Assembly (NCBI RefSeq): GCF_003265705.1
Contig: NW_020312858.1
Span: 5,298,638 to 5,362,637 of the forward strand
From: Callorhinus ursinus
Lineage: Eukaryota; Chordata; Mammalia; Carnivora; Otariidae
Direction: 5' to 3'
Length of the DNA stretch: 64,000 nt
Under the pieces are notes generated by a model that was not told the DNA's origin, did not search any database, and worked only from the letters and a program-made list of their open reading frames with translations. This document shows, one piece after another, positions 21,360 through 31,405 of this stretch (positions are counted from its first letter, which is position 1; each line of letters opens with the position of its first letter). The translations under genes and the position numbers were made by a program.

Positions 21360-21930
21360 TTTGTTTCCTTCCTGCTCCGCACCTCTCACTGCTGTCTTTT
21401 GCTTCTGTGCCTTGGCATATGCATGTTGCTCCCTCTGTCTGGAGCTCCATTCTTCCCCAAATCATTTATGTTTTTCCCAAATGTTGTGAGTGAGGGACAT
21501 GATTTTGTAAAGGGAGGGCCACTTTACTCCCATGTAGGACTCACCAAGTCCGTCTCTGATATAACTCTGTGCCCAGCCCCTTTTCAGAAACTAAAGTGCA
21601 GAGACCTGAGCCCCATCAGCACTCTTGAGAGTTTTAGACCCTTGATCCTATGTTGGACTGAAGGGGTTGTGGCCACCAATTGCCTGGTCCTGCCTCAGCC
21701 TCTGCAGCAGCTGGTTAAGGAGGGCAAGCATGCTGTCCGTCTGAGACAAGGGGAACAAGCATCTCTCTCCATACTCACGCACCAACAGCTTGGCAGGATT
21801 GGAGATCCTCAGGACCAATATGTAAATTTCCATCTTGATCCCAACTAGATTATGAGCTTCCTGAGGACAGGGATATTGTCTGCCTTTCTGTCTAGAACAG
21901 TATCTGGAACACAGTTGGTGCTTAATAAAT
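21360..21930 (+). repeat. L2 3' portion
   Basis: GCCTTGGCATATGCATGTTG, CCCTCTGTCTGGAGCTCC, then far downstream CCTGAGGACAGGGATATTG and GGAACACAGTTGGTGCTTAA, TAAATATATTTTC. Sense L2 with a diverged middle. The 149-codon plus frame at 21399-21848 lies across it and has no coding support. Confidence 0.7.
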
Positions 21931-22489
21931 ATATTTTCTTTTTAACGAAGGAAGAAGAGGAAGCTCTTCTGACCATGAGGCATCTTGGCCAGCCTTGAGT
22001 CAAACGAGAGAAGTGTACACAAGTGAGGTAGACAGGGGGCAGAGGGCTGCTTTCTCTGTATTTTCAAACTGGAGAAATCTCTGGTGTCTCTGGTGTCTGC
22101 CAAAAAGTCAAGAAAGTGGTCCTCAGAAAGGAGATAGGGTCGCAGGATGAAAACCACAGGAACACTGGGGCTTCAAAGAAACTAAAAATATCCTCTCTCT
22201 GGGGGTACAGTAAGGCTTGGCTATGTCATTACAGCTATTCCTGACAAAGTCAAGCCATGTTCATCTTAAATGTATCCAACAAACTGCTCTTGGAATCACC
22301 AGGACTCAGATCATTCCTACTTTGAGGTAAAATGAGCCTCTACAGTCAGAATCTGCCATTTTTTTTAGTGGGTGCTAAAGAAACACCCACAATAGGGCAC
22401 ACAGGGAGGGAGGGGGACAGCTGACTATCACCACGTGGGGAGGAGGCCAGTAACGGGATGGCATAGCTTACTGGGCTAGGCAGGTGGAT
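21931..22489. other. Unassigned intergenic stretch
   Basis: No feature recognised. Confidence 0.4.
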
Positions 22490-22705
22490 AACTCTCCCTC
22501 CCTTGCTCCATATGTTTTCTTTATAGCATTTTTCACTACCTGCCCCTTGTATTTATTTATTGTCTTTCTTTCCCCTCAGCATGCCTATTCCACGAGTGCC
22601 AGGCCTTTGTCCTATTGACTGCTGTATCCCCTCTCTTACATCAGTGCCTGGCCTTTACTGGGTATTCAAAAATTAGCTGCTAACGAACGAATTAAAGAAT
22701 ATTAA
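22490..22705 (+). repeat. L2 3' end remnant
   Basis: TGCCCCTTGTATTTATTTAT, CTGCTGTATCCCCTCTCTTA, CAGTGCCTGGCCTTTACTGG and TATTCAAAAATTAGCTGCTA fit a decayed L2 end just upstream of the CpG island. Confidence 0.6.
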
Positions 22706-23233
22706 ACAATTAGTTGAATCTCAGCCATATGCTGGGCCCTGTCCTTGAGGATGCTACTAGGATGGTGGGGGAGAGAGGCCTGAACATAAATACACCATAG
22801 CTCGACACCTGATTTTTCCGAGGTATATCAAGGCGCCGCAGGATCCCCGGGGCTGAAAACTCCTGGGGAGTACGGGGGCATTGGGAAGAAGCCCGTCGTG
22901 TGCCAGGAGTGCCAGGGAGCCCGGCGGAGCAGCAGGAGATGCGGCTGGAGCCACAGAATGAAGCTCCCTGGCTCTTTGCTTGGCTTCTCGGCATCTTTTC
23001 CTGACCTGCGGGACCCTTGCCTCTCCTCGCTTCTGTCGGCGGGACCTTGGCCCAAGCAGCATCTCTCTCTGTCGCGGGACCCCAGCCACATCCTCTCGCA
23101 CCCTGGGAGACGCCAGCCCCGGGTCTTCCAGCTCGCTAGCCTGCTACCTGCGAGACCTCCACCTGCGGGGGGAACTCCTCCACTACCACGCGCACTCCAG
23201 GTCCCCGCCCCCTGCCTGCGGTCTGCGGCGTGC

Positions 23234-23372
23234 AGGACCCCGCCCCGCCCCCTCGGCCCGCAGGACCCCGGCCCCGCCCCGCCCCCTGGCCCCGCCGCTC
23301 TGTCCCGGGGGGCGGGGCCGCGCGCAGCGGCGTCTCCAAGGCGGGGGGCGCGAGGCAGGGGGCGGGGCGGCA
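23234..23372. promoter_or_regulatory. GC-box cluster (Sp/KLF-type sites)
   Basis: Several CCCCGCCCC cores near 23,234-23,285 and GGGGCGGGG cores near 23,305-23,370 occur on both strands, just upstream of the first CCAAT box. Confidence 0.75.
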
Positions 23373-23381
23373 CCGGCACCA

Positions 23382-23390
23382 GCCAATCAG
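23382..23390 (+). promoter_or_regulatory. CCAAT box 1 (NF-Y type)
   Basis: AGCCAATCAG is an optimal NF-Y core (CCAATCA). It lies 24 bases before the octamer and about 260 bases before the donor. Confidence 0.75.
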
Positions 23391-23406
23391 CGCCGCGATC
23401 ACATCC

Positions 23407-23414
23407 ATGCAAAT
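23407..23414 (+). promoter_or_regulatory. Octamer ATGCAAAT
   Basis: A perfect POU/Oct octamer within the GC-rich core, between CCAAT boxes 1 and 2. Function is inferred only from motif and position. Confidence 0.6.
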
Positions 23415-23496
23415 ACGAGCACAATGGAGCGAGCCCATCACTCGCCCCTGCAAGCAAGCTTGAAATGGGCTTCCGCCTGAGCGGCAGCCAGGATGA

Positions 23497-23501
23497 CCAA
23501 T
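23497..23501 (+). promoter_or_regulatory. CCAAT box 2
   Basis: GACCAATGAC on the plus strand, 31 bases before CCAAT box 3. Close spacing of CCAAT boxes is typical of NF-Y-driven CpG promoters. Confidence 0.6.
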
Positions 23502-23527
23502 GACTCTGTGTTTTGGGCTGGCGAAGC

Positions 23528-23532
23528 CCAAT
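23528..23532 (+). promoter_or_regulatory. CCAAT box 3
   Basis: GCCCAATGGC. It overlaps a small inverted repeat (TTGGGCT at 23513-23519, AGCCCAA at 23525-23531). Confidence 0.55.
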
Positions 23533-23559
23533 GGCGTTGCAGGGAAGGTGGGCCCGAGC

Positions 23560-23647
23560 TGGGTTAGGGTGTCCTTGCAGGGTGTCTGAGCTAAACTTCA
23601 CCAAATAATAGCTGTTTGTATTTTGGCTGCTGCAGGAGCCATTTTAG
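23560..23647 (+). other. Probable non-coding first exon of an unidentified gene
   Basis: The exon end is set by GCCATTTTAG|GTAAGTTC: the donor GTAAGT at 23648-23653 with AG before it is a full match to the consensus. The start is not defined by sequence; 23,560 is a placeholder downstream of the CCAAT boxes. No ATG-initiated frame in the last ~90 bases is long enough to suggest coding, so it is read as 5' UTR. GCCATTTT near the end could be a YY1-like site. The downstream exon is not found in this window, which makes the first intron at least 40 kb. Gene identity is unknown to me. Confidence 0.65.
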
Positions 23648-23653
23648 GTAAGT
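23648..23653 (+). promoter_or_regulatory. Splice donor GTAAGT
   Basis: A perfect AG|GTAAGT donor, followed by a pyrimidine-rich stretch, at the downstream flank of the promoter core. Confidence 0.7.
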
Positions 23654-24330
23654 TCTTCTCTTAACTTTTTATTTTCCTCCCTGGCCTCCGCTGGCCGGCC
23701 TTGTCCGCGGGTCCCTGGCCCCGCCCCGCCGGCTGGGCTGGGGTGCCCCTATGAATGGAGCTGGGATGAGGGGCTGCGGCGGCGCCGAGGCCCGGCCGGG
23801 GTCCGAGCGGGGCCGGCGGCGGGCGGCCTGGCGGAGGGCAGGCGGCGGCCTGAGGCCTGAGGAGAGGAGCCGGCCTCCGTCGCGCCCCGCTCCCGCTCGC
23901 GCTCAGGCCGCGCTCGGGCCAGGCAGCTGTCCTTGGGAGTGCGCCGCTGCGGGCCGCGCGGAGGGGCGGGGGTCCCGGCAGCCCCCGGCCCCTGGCCTGG
24001 CGGGCAGGGGCGGGGCGTGCGGAGGCCCCCCCCCCCCGGGGCGGGCCGTAGAGGGACCCCCGGGCGGGCCGGGCTGCGCAGCGCGCGCGGCGGGGGTGAC
24101 CGCTATTCCGCCGCCGCCCCCGCAGAGAAGTTGCTCTATTGGCGTCCTGCGTCTGTTTGCAGGGGTGGAGGAGGGTGGGCTGGTGCCAGGCTGCTGCTCC
24201 AGGAGGGGGCGGGGGCCCCGGCGCGTCCTCGGAGCGCGCTCCCCCTCCGCCCCCTTCTTACGCACTAGCGCGCACTCGCCCCGAAAATTGGAACCCTGGA
24301 GGTGTCCACCAGCCCCGCAGCCAAGTTTTG
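23654..24330 (+). other. GC-rich 5' end of the first intron or alternative first exons
   Basis: Very CpG-rich, with a C run of about 10 at 24,027-24,037. A 196-codon plus frame (23751-24341) starts with ATG, but its Gly/Arg/Pro/Ala-rich translation is what any open frame in such DNA gives, and frames on both strands overlap it. An alternative first exon here is possible but not shown. Confidence 0.5.
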
Positions 24331-25639
24331 TGCATTATTAGATTGCATGCTTGAGCTTAAAAAAAAAAAAGTAATCTGTCCCCTTTAGGGTATTTATTTT
24401 CTTCACTGTCAAGAAGTAACGGGAGTCTTTTGCTCCCAAATTTCCAGGGACATGCTTGTCAGATGTGCAGAGGGTTGGCAGCTACTTGGTTTTTAAAAAG
24501 ACGCTATTAGGAAATCCCCTCACTAGTGAGATAATTGAAATTTGAGTTTGTTTGCAGCTTCAGTTTTATTTGATCCAATTAAAAATACATAAGCAGGCAC
24601 TTGTATTTGTGTACATAAAGTATTCCTAGTTCCAGTTATGACTGATGTGACTGTGGTTTCGGTAGTGTGGGATCTAATAAGGCAATATAATTCAATTTTC
24701 AACTTGTAAGCCCGTGTTCTCCAAATTAGGGTTTATGGACCATTAGTAATCTGGCGAAGGTTTCTAGTGAATCCTTGGCATCTCCAGGCATCTCTGGAAC
24801 TGTTGTATGTGCCTTACTCCCCACCCCTTCGAAACTGCTCATTTCTGGTGTAACAGATCCACGAACAGAGAAGATACACATTTTAAAATTTTTTATAATT
24901 TTCAGAACGTCTGCAGTATTGCCTGAGATTCAATTATTGTTTCTCAAATGGCATATTGGAATACAATCCCGCTAGGCCCTCCGTTTTGACATACTTTATG
25001 GGGATATGCCTGGGGTACTTAGAAAAGCCCTGGTAGAGACCACAGTACTGTGCTCCCAAGGCTAATTGTGAGCAGCCTTTCTTATTGGAGATCCGTAGTC
25101 ACTGACTGTGCACTATACAGTAGTTTGTTGCTAAGCTAAATTGGTAGATCATGTTGGCAACTTTGTGGCATTCTGGCAGGACAAAGAAGATTTGAGATCT
25201 ATGTATGAAAAACTGATTAGGCACGAATCTTCAAGTACCATGCTTTATGCCAGCCAGAACAGGTGGTTTCATATAAGCAATGCGTGACTGTAACGGAAGG
25301 CCTGGGAAAATGGGGAGCGGTAAATGATTAATTTTGGACTTCTTTCTGTCCCAGGGCAGATCTCCTAGATGAATTGTGATGGATTATTTAAACTTTTTTC
25401 TTCATTCATGGACTACTATTAAGAGCTAACCTTTACCACTTTTTTTTTTCCTTTTTGCTAACTTTGGAATCTCCTTTATAGTAACCAGAATATGATACTG
25501 TTTTTGCTGTAGTCTGGCCATGACAGAATAAATCTAGATCTGTTGTGAAATTATTTGTGTCTCCTAGTGCTATTACAGTAGGCCTGGAGTCACATCTTTT
25601 ATACTGCAGTTATTTCTTTGCTTTTTCTTTTTCTTTTTT
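24331..25639 (+). other. Intronic stretch, no feature recognised
   Basis: AT-rich sequence right after the island. Old repeat traces may exist near 24,720-25,060 but I cannot name them. Confidence 0.4.
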
Positions 25640-25833
25640 ATATTTTATTTATTTATTTTTTAAAGATTTTATTTATTTATTTGACCGGGAGAGACAATAC
25701 GAGAGAGGGAACACAAGCAGGGGGAGTGGGAGAGGGAGAAGCAGGGAGCCCGATGCGGGGGTTCGATCCCAGGACCCTGGGAGCAGGACCTGAGCAAAGG
25801 GCAGTCGCTTAACTACTGAGCCACCCAGGCACC
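25640..25833 (-). mobile_element. Can-SINE, short internal deletion
   Basis: Reversed copy with GGGGGAGTGGGAGAGGGAGA and AGCCACCCAGGCACC. The flanking TCTTTGCTTTTT words at 25615 and about 25,835 are the likely target duplication. Confidence 0.93.
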
Positions 25834-26648
25834 CGTCTTTGCTTTTTTTTTTTTTTTTGACATTTAGCTTTTCTGTTGTTACAGCGTTTAGTCGTTCAAT
25901 GTGATCACTTTTACCACAACTTTTTAATATTCTCTATCCTTATAATTATTTTTATAATTTATTGATATAGTTGGAAGTTCTCTGAACTAATCAGTATATT
26001 CATGCCAACCACAAAAGAAGTTGAAAGACCAGTTTGGAGTGAAATGGGAGAGCCACAAGTTATACTGCTGTATTTCTGGATGATCCTGTGGCAGTTAGTT
26101 TTTTATATTTACTGATTTACTCTTCTTATAACTATTTCAAATACCAAAGAAGATCTCAGGCAGAATCATCTCTCTTCAGGAACCAAATCTCATTTGTGAT
26201 TTTTGCCATTATGTTACAGAAAACTTACCAGAAACAGCAGACGTTTGGGCCACTGTGTCATAGAGATCTCTATGATTTATAGAAGTTTCAAACAAGTTTT
26301 TTGGTTTTCTTGGGAGCATGGCGTTGCCCCAAGCAGAGATTGTGGTTATGTCTTCCTGTGTTAAACCATGAGGAGAAAGGGTTCCATGCTCTCAGGCTTG
26401 ATTCTCACTGTAGGGGCCTACGTTTTTCAGTTTTCATGGAAAGACCTTGTATTAGTAGTGGCCAGATGGAGTCAAACTTGTTCTGAATCCTTCTGAACAG
26501 GTTAGAGGATTCAAGGATTCTGCCTGCAAAAATATTTTCAGTATGTGACAATGACTGCATGTAAATCAACTGAGGAGACTAGGTTTTCACTCCCTTCCAT
26601 CCCTCTTGTCTTCCTGCCCCCCCAGTATAGCAAGGTTAGAAATAGTTT
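25834..26648 (+). other. Intronic stretch, no feature recognised
   Basis: A T run at 25,842-25,858, then unassigned sequence. No exon is recognised. Confidence 0.4.
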
Positions 26649-26830
26649 TTATTTTTTTAAGATTTTATTTATCTATTTGAGAGAGAGGGAGAGAGCACAG
26701 AGGGAGAGTGAGAGGAAGAAGCAGACTCCCCACTGATCAAGAAGCCCGATGCGGGGCTCCATCCCAAGACCCTGAGATCATGACCTGAGCCAGAGGCAGA
26801 CGCTTAACTGACTGAGCCACGCAGGTGCCC
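26649..26830 (-). mobile_element. Can-SINE
   Basis: Reversed copy: AAGATTTTATTTATCTATTT tail, GAGATCATGACCTGAGCC, GCCACGCAGGTGCCC head. Flanks GAAATAGTTTTTA and GAAATAGAATTAT are a decayed target duplication. Confidence 0.93.
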
Positions 26831-27084
26831 TGAAATAGAATTATTTTTAATAAATATTTGGTGGTTCACTTTATACTTCATTCCTCAATCAGAGCTTTAG
26901 TTTAATTCAGGTGAAAAGCTGCAGTGAATTCCATGGGACTGCCTGCATTCTCCTGTACCAGGTTATTATATTGAAAACTCTTTGAAATACATAAAATAAT
27001 AGCTAGGGCTTAGATATCTGTTTCCTAGAGAACAGGTTTGGGTTTTTTTTCCCCCAGTAGAATGTGACATACTTGTGAGACAAG

Positions 27085-27300
27085 CGAAAAGAACTAGCAT
27101 TGAAATACCTGGTGTGTGTCCAGCACTCAACCAGGCATTGGGGATGCAGAGATGAAAAAATGTCTCCCATTTTCGTGGTCACTCCATGAGGCTGGACCGA
27201 AGCTGAGAGGTGAGGTAGCTTATTTAAGGCCATAAAGCTAGTAAATGTTGGAGTCAGAATTTGAACCCAGATCATCTGGATTCAAAGCACATATTCTTTT
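27085..27300 (-). repeat. MIR remnant
   Basis: GTGTGTCCAGCACTCAACCA, GCTTATTTAAGGCCATAAAG, CTAGTAAATGTTGGAGTCAG and AATTTGAACCCAGATC are antisense MIR. Confidence 0.75.
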
Positions 27301-28325
27301 CACCAACTACCCTTTAAAGATTTCTTTAAAAGCTGGAGTGTGCTGTCATGTTTTAGTGGTATGGGTCTAAGTTAACTGACCTAAGTTGTTCTACACACTC
27401 GTCTATTTTTCCTTCTTCATTTCAAGAATTTGTCACTGAAGAGGCAAATTAGAATACAGTAAGGGCACCCTTAACCCCTCCCCCGCCTTGTCTCCACAGT
27501 GTAGGAGAGGTCCTTGTAGGGCACTTAAGAGTTCAGCCTAGCCTGGTACTAATAGCCATGAAGTGCAGCGGGAGAATGCAGTCACTTTTTCCTTGCCAAA
27601 ATGTTCTTTTCTTTAGTTCATTTTGTGGAGGCGTTGATACCCTCTTGAGAAATTCTGTTACTTCCATAAAAGTCCTGAAGGTAGTAAAATGGAGTTATTT
27701 TAAAATATCCATCCCTGTTCCCATTTCTGAACTAAATTATTTGCATAAAATCCAGAGAAAAATGTTTTCTTTTTGCTTGTAGTACCTGTATTCTTTGGTT
27801 TTTATAGTGTGTAATAGTGATTCTTTACTTCCTCCCATACTTACTCTTTTTGTCTTTTGCCATCATTGAGACCTTTAGAATCTTTGATAATGTATATGAC
27901 ATTAATAGTTCCTATTCTGAGGAATCATTTTTTTTTTAAGTTGATGAACCTTTTTTCTTTATAGTCATAATGGAGGACTTTAAATTTTTAGCAAGGGAGA
28001 AAACCTGATATTTCAATAGATTCTGTGGTGCTTTTATCCACTAGCTATTTCAGAAGACTTAACCTACTAAGACAGTATTTGAAAATTTTGGGAAAACTAG
28101 GAAGTAGAATTTTAAGATAACTTCAGGACATAAATCAAAATATAAGTTGGGTTTGAATTTTCTAAAAAAGTAAAGGGAGATTTCTGTTTTTCTACTCCTT
28201 TATTAAAGATTCTTGTAGGGACTATCACTGATCTAATTTTATGGATCAAATATATTATTTTATCAGTAAATTTTAAATATATTTTGAAATTTCTTCCACA
28301 TTATGTGACCAAAGTATTTTATTTT
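27301..28325 (+). other. Intronic stretch, no feature recognised
   Basis: AT-rich, unassigned. Confidence 0.4.
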
Positions 28326-28343
28326 TGGAATCTCTATACTTTT

Positions 28344-28539
28344 TTTTTTTTTTAAGATTAGAGAGAGAGAGCGCGCATGCACGTGGGGTGAGGGGTTTGG
28401 GCGCAAAAGGGAGAGAATCCCAAGCAGACTCCCTACTGAGCAGGGAGCCCAACACAGCTCCATCTCACAACCCTGAAATCATACCCTGAGCCAAAATCAA
28501 GAGTCAGTTGCTCAGTCAGCTGAGCCACCCAGGCACCCC
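28344..28539 (-). mobile_element. Can-SINE, first of a pair at one target
   Basis: Reversed copy with 18-bp target duplication TGGAATCTCTATACTTTT at 28326-28343 and 28540-28557. A second SINE follows after only a few bases. Confidence 0.96.
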
Positions 28540-28562
28540 TGGAATCTCTATACTTTTAATTT

Positions 28563-28754
28563 TTTTAAATTTAATTAATTATTTTTTTAAAAAGGATTTT
28601 ATTTGTTTATTTGATACACAAGCTGGGTGAGCGGGAGAGGGAGATGCAGGCTTTCCGCTGAGCAGGGAGCCCAACAAGGGCTTGATCCCAGGATCCTGGG
28701 ATCATGATCTGAGCCTAAGGCAGATGCTTAACTGACTGAGCCACCCAGGCGCCC
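28563..28754 (-). mobile_element. Can-SINE, second of a pair at one target
   Basis: Reversed copy ending AGCCACCCAGGCGCCCC and followed by CTATACTTTTTAATT. That word also stands before it at about 28,547, so the second element used the duplicated target of the first. The T-rich tail edge is approximate. Confidence 0.93.
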
Positions 28755-28864
28755 CTCTATACTTTTTAATTGTAAGATTGTCTTTATATAGAAGGTCAGG
28801 CTTCAGGTTAAAAAAACGTCTAACTACTGTGGTAACCTTGGCCTTTAGTTCCTACCTGTTTAGG

Positions 28865-29015
28865 TTGAGGCTTTTTGTCCTGGGATTCATGGACCCCTTG
28901 GTGTGCTCTGGTCTGTGAACTCCCCAAAATAGTATACAAAATTTTGTTTGTGCACGTTTATGGAAAGTGAATCCATTCTTTTTATGATTCTCCAAGGGAT
29001 CTGTGACTCCCACCC
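28865..29015. repeat. Possible ancient DNA-transposon remnant
   Basis: GGGATTCATGGACCCCTTGG, TATACAAAATTTTGTTTGTG and GATTCTCCAAGGGATCTGTG recall an old non-autonomous element with imperfect inverted ends. The family name is uncertain. Confidence 0.4.
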
Positions 29016-30668
29016 TCCTTTCCTCTACCCCCCATGTTTTCCCATCCCCCCTTCTCCTCCCCACCATCTCTTCCCACCCACAGGCAAGAACAGTATTAAA
29101 GGTCATTGATTTAGGTCATTTCAAAAACATTTGTTTTGTATGAGCAAAATCTTTTCCTGGAGGCTGACTTTGTTGGGCCTTTTTTGCCCTTTAGGAGGTA
29201 CTGTGGTCTCAGTCTGGATCAGTTAGTTGGCCTGGGTATGGTGAAGTACTTCTGCATCACACCGGGCAGCATCTAGGCAAAGGGTTATCCCCAGAATCCT
29301 TCCCTGCCTTATGTTTATACTTGGGAAGCTGTTCCATACCCTTGCTTGTGCGCACTGATAAAAGAGTAAGGGTTGGAGCAGGAACCATGAGGGCAATTGC
29401 AAAACAGTCTTACAGGGTTCTGGGCCTCTCTGCCTCAACCATCTGCCTCTGCAAATGGGACTGGAGGGGTGGCCATGGCAAAAGCTCCTGACATTTTCTT
29501 GCTTTGAATACTTCTTACTCATTCTGTTACAGCTTCATTCAATATGTTAGGAGGAAAAGGGTTTTTTCCCTAACATTGTAAAGAGGAACAATTAAAAAAT
29601 CCCTCCATTTTTATATTCCCCAGACTTTGTATGTGGTACCTTGCAACTTTTCTGTTAATGTTAATTTCAGGTTGAATTTTTTTCTTAATGTCTGTTTGAG
29701 CATGTGAGCTTATTTTACAGATAACATGCATATATGTCAAGTTCTGTTAAACCAGATGTTACCATAGGAAAAAGAGAATCAAATGTTAAAATTCTCAGAG
29801 CCTTGTTTTGTAATTTGCTTAAGTAAAAGCCAAGCAAATTGGTAAAACAAAATTCTAGAGTGACAAGAAAATTCTAAAAGTAGTCTCTAGGAAGTGGCCA
29901 AACTTGAGAAATCCTGGAAATTTTCTCATAGAAGTTCATTTGTTGAGCCAGACCAGAAGTTGAATAGAAGAAAAATCCATTTCTTTGGTTTGGTATGTAG
30001 CTGGAGGAAAACACATTAAGCTTGAGGCAGTTTGGTGAAGGGCATTGACTCCTATGAAGGGATTCTGTTTTGTTGTTCCTTCCTGTAAGTGTATGTGAGC
30101 AAAGAAGTGTGCTTGGACTGTTCACTTTGGGTTCAAGGAAGCCATCAGTATTCTAAGAAATTCTTTGAAAGATTATGTCCAGTAAGCTAGCGCAAATCAT
30201 AGATTTTATTTACTGAAAAATTTTATATAATTTAACACAAAGACGTTATTCATGTTCATTTGTATATTCTGGCGTGACAACTCTTATGAAGTTAGCAGTC
30301 TAAATTCAACTGTAGGTTAGCCTGAAGAATTCAAGGCACCATCCTTGTTGACCATGTGGCAGAGTGAGAGATAATTGTTAAAATGTGAAATAAGCTCTCC
30401 TAGATCAAGGCTACTCATAGTATCCAGATCTGTGCAGGTCTGTGGACTATTTGTTACCTGTCTGTGATGAAGTAAGTATAGAACTTGAAACATGTCAATG
30501 TTTTTACAGCATTTTTTGTAAAATTGATTTGCCTGTTGAGTCTAATAATAAAAAAATGTGAGTTTATAGTATAGTGTTTGTTTTTTTTCTGGTAATTCGT
30601 TTTTCAGGTATTTTATAAAAGTATTAGTCCATGACGGATTGAGAAATAACAAAAAGTGTTTTGGTTTT
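29016..30668 (+). other. Intronic stretch, no feature recognised
   Basis: No exon or nameable repeat. Minus frames at 29223-29522 and 29874-30125 show no domain. Confidence 0.4.
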
Positions 30669-31003
30669 TTTTTAAGATTTTATTTTTAAGTAATCTCTGC
30701 ACCCACCGTGGGGCTCAAACCTACAACCCTGAGATCAAGAGTCGCACACTTGGGGCTTCTGGGTGGCTCAGTTGGTTAAGCCTCTGCCTTACGCTCTGTT
30801 CATGGTCCTAGAGTCCGGCCTCCCTGCTCAGCGGGGAGTCTGCTTCTCCCTCTCCCTCTGCCTCCCCCCACCACCCCAGTTCGTGTACTCTCTCTTGCTC
30901 GCTCACACACTCTCTTTCTCTCTCTCAAATAAATAAATAAATAAAATCTAAAAAAAAAGGAGTCACATGCTTTGCTGACTTGAGCCAGCCAGGCAACCCC
31001 AAA
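30669..31003 (-). mobile_element. Older short-form Can-SINE split by a younger SINE
   Basis: Two halves at 30669-30749 (GTAATCTCTGCACCCACCGT, GGGGCTCAAACCTACAACCC) and 30960-31003 (GAGCCAGCCAGGCAACCCC) rejoin into one reversed short-form SINE. The break carries a ~10-bp duplication (GAGTCGCACA / GAGTCACATG). Confidence 0.92.
30750..30959 (+). mobile_element. Can-SINE inserted within a SINE
   Basis: Plus-strand copy, TTCTGGGTGGCTCAGTTGG head, part of the body deleted after GTTCATGGTCC, CT-rich region, then AAATAAATAAATAAATAAAA. It sits inside the older reversed SINE. Confidence 0.95.
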
Positions 31004-31195
31004 AAGTAGTTCTCAACCCTGGGCAGCACTACTTAAGGTGATAGGTAACATCACCATTATCTTGCAGCTTGTTTAGAAGTGAACATTTTGGGGCCCCATT
31101 CCAGACCGACTGAAATAAATGACTTGGGTTGGGGACCCAGTAATCTTTGTTTAGCAAGCTATAATGATGATTTTTGTGCACATTTAAATTTAAGA
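31004..31195 (+). repeat. MER5-like hAT remnant
   Basis: GTAGTTCTCAACCCTGGGCA at the left, then GGGGCCCCATTCCAGACCGA and GGGGACCCAGTAATCTTTG follow MER5A order. The right inverted end is lost. Confidence 0.6.
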
Positions 31196-31199
31196 AGCG

Positions 31200-31405
31200 T
31201 TGTCAGCACGGTCCAGTAGAAGTTTGTGCTATGATGAAAAATATCTTATATATGTGCAGGACCTACTAGTCATACATGTGGCTTTTGAGCCCTTAAAATG
31301 TGGCTGGTATGACTGAGGAGAAGAATTTTAAATTTTATTTAATATTAGTTAATTTACATTTAGTCACATAGTGGCACTGGCATTTGACACCACAAGTCTA
31401 GATCC
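31200..31405 (+). repeat. Old hAT-type non-autonomous element
   Basis: CACGGTCCAGTAGAAGTTTG, CATGTGGCTTTTGAGCCCTT, AAAATGTGGCTGG and TTTAATATTAGTTAATTTAC resemble a familiar palindromic DNA element. The subfamily is not certain. Confidence 0.5.

Larger units (their letters stand above)
22820..24290 (+). promoter_or_regulatory. CpG-island promoter
   Basis: The only long GC- and CpG-rich interval in the window, bounded on both sides by AT-rich, CpG-poor DNA. It holds clustered GC boxes (CCCCGCCCCGCCCC near 23,234-23,290; GGGGCGGGGC types at 23,305 and 23,361), CCAAT boxes, an octamer and a strong splice donor at 23,648. No repeat lies inside it. No TATA box is obvious near the probable start region, as expected for a CpG-type promoter with dispersed starts. 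Direction is taken from the donor; a divergent minus-strand transcript is possible. Confidence 0.9.

Noticed and set aside
22828..24341. Long ORFs on both strands across the CpG island (258 codons minus, 201 and 196 codons plus)
   Set aside because: GC-rich DNA lacks stops in many frames. The translations are Gly/Pro/Arg/Ala-rich, overlap on both strands and show no domain.
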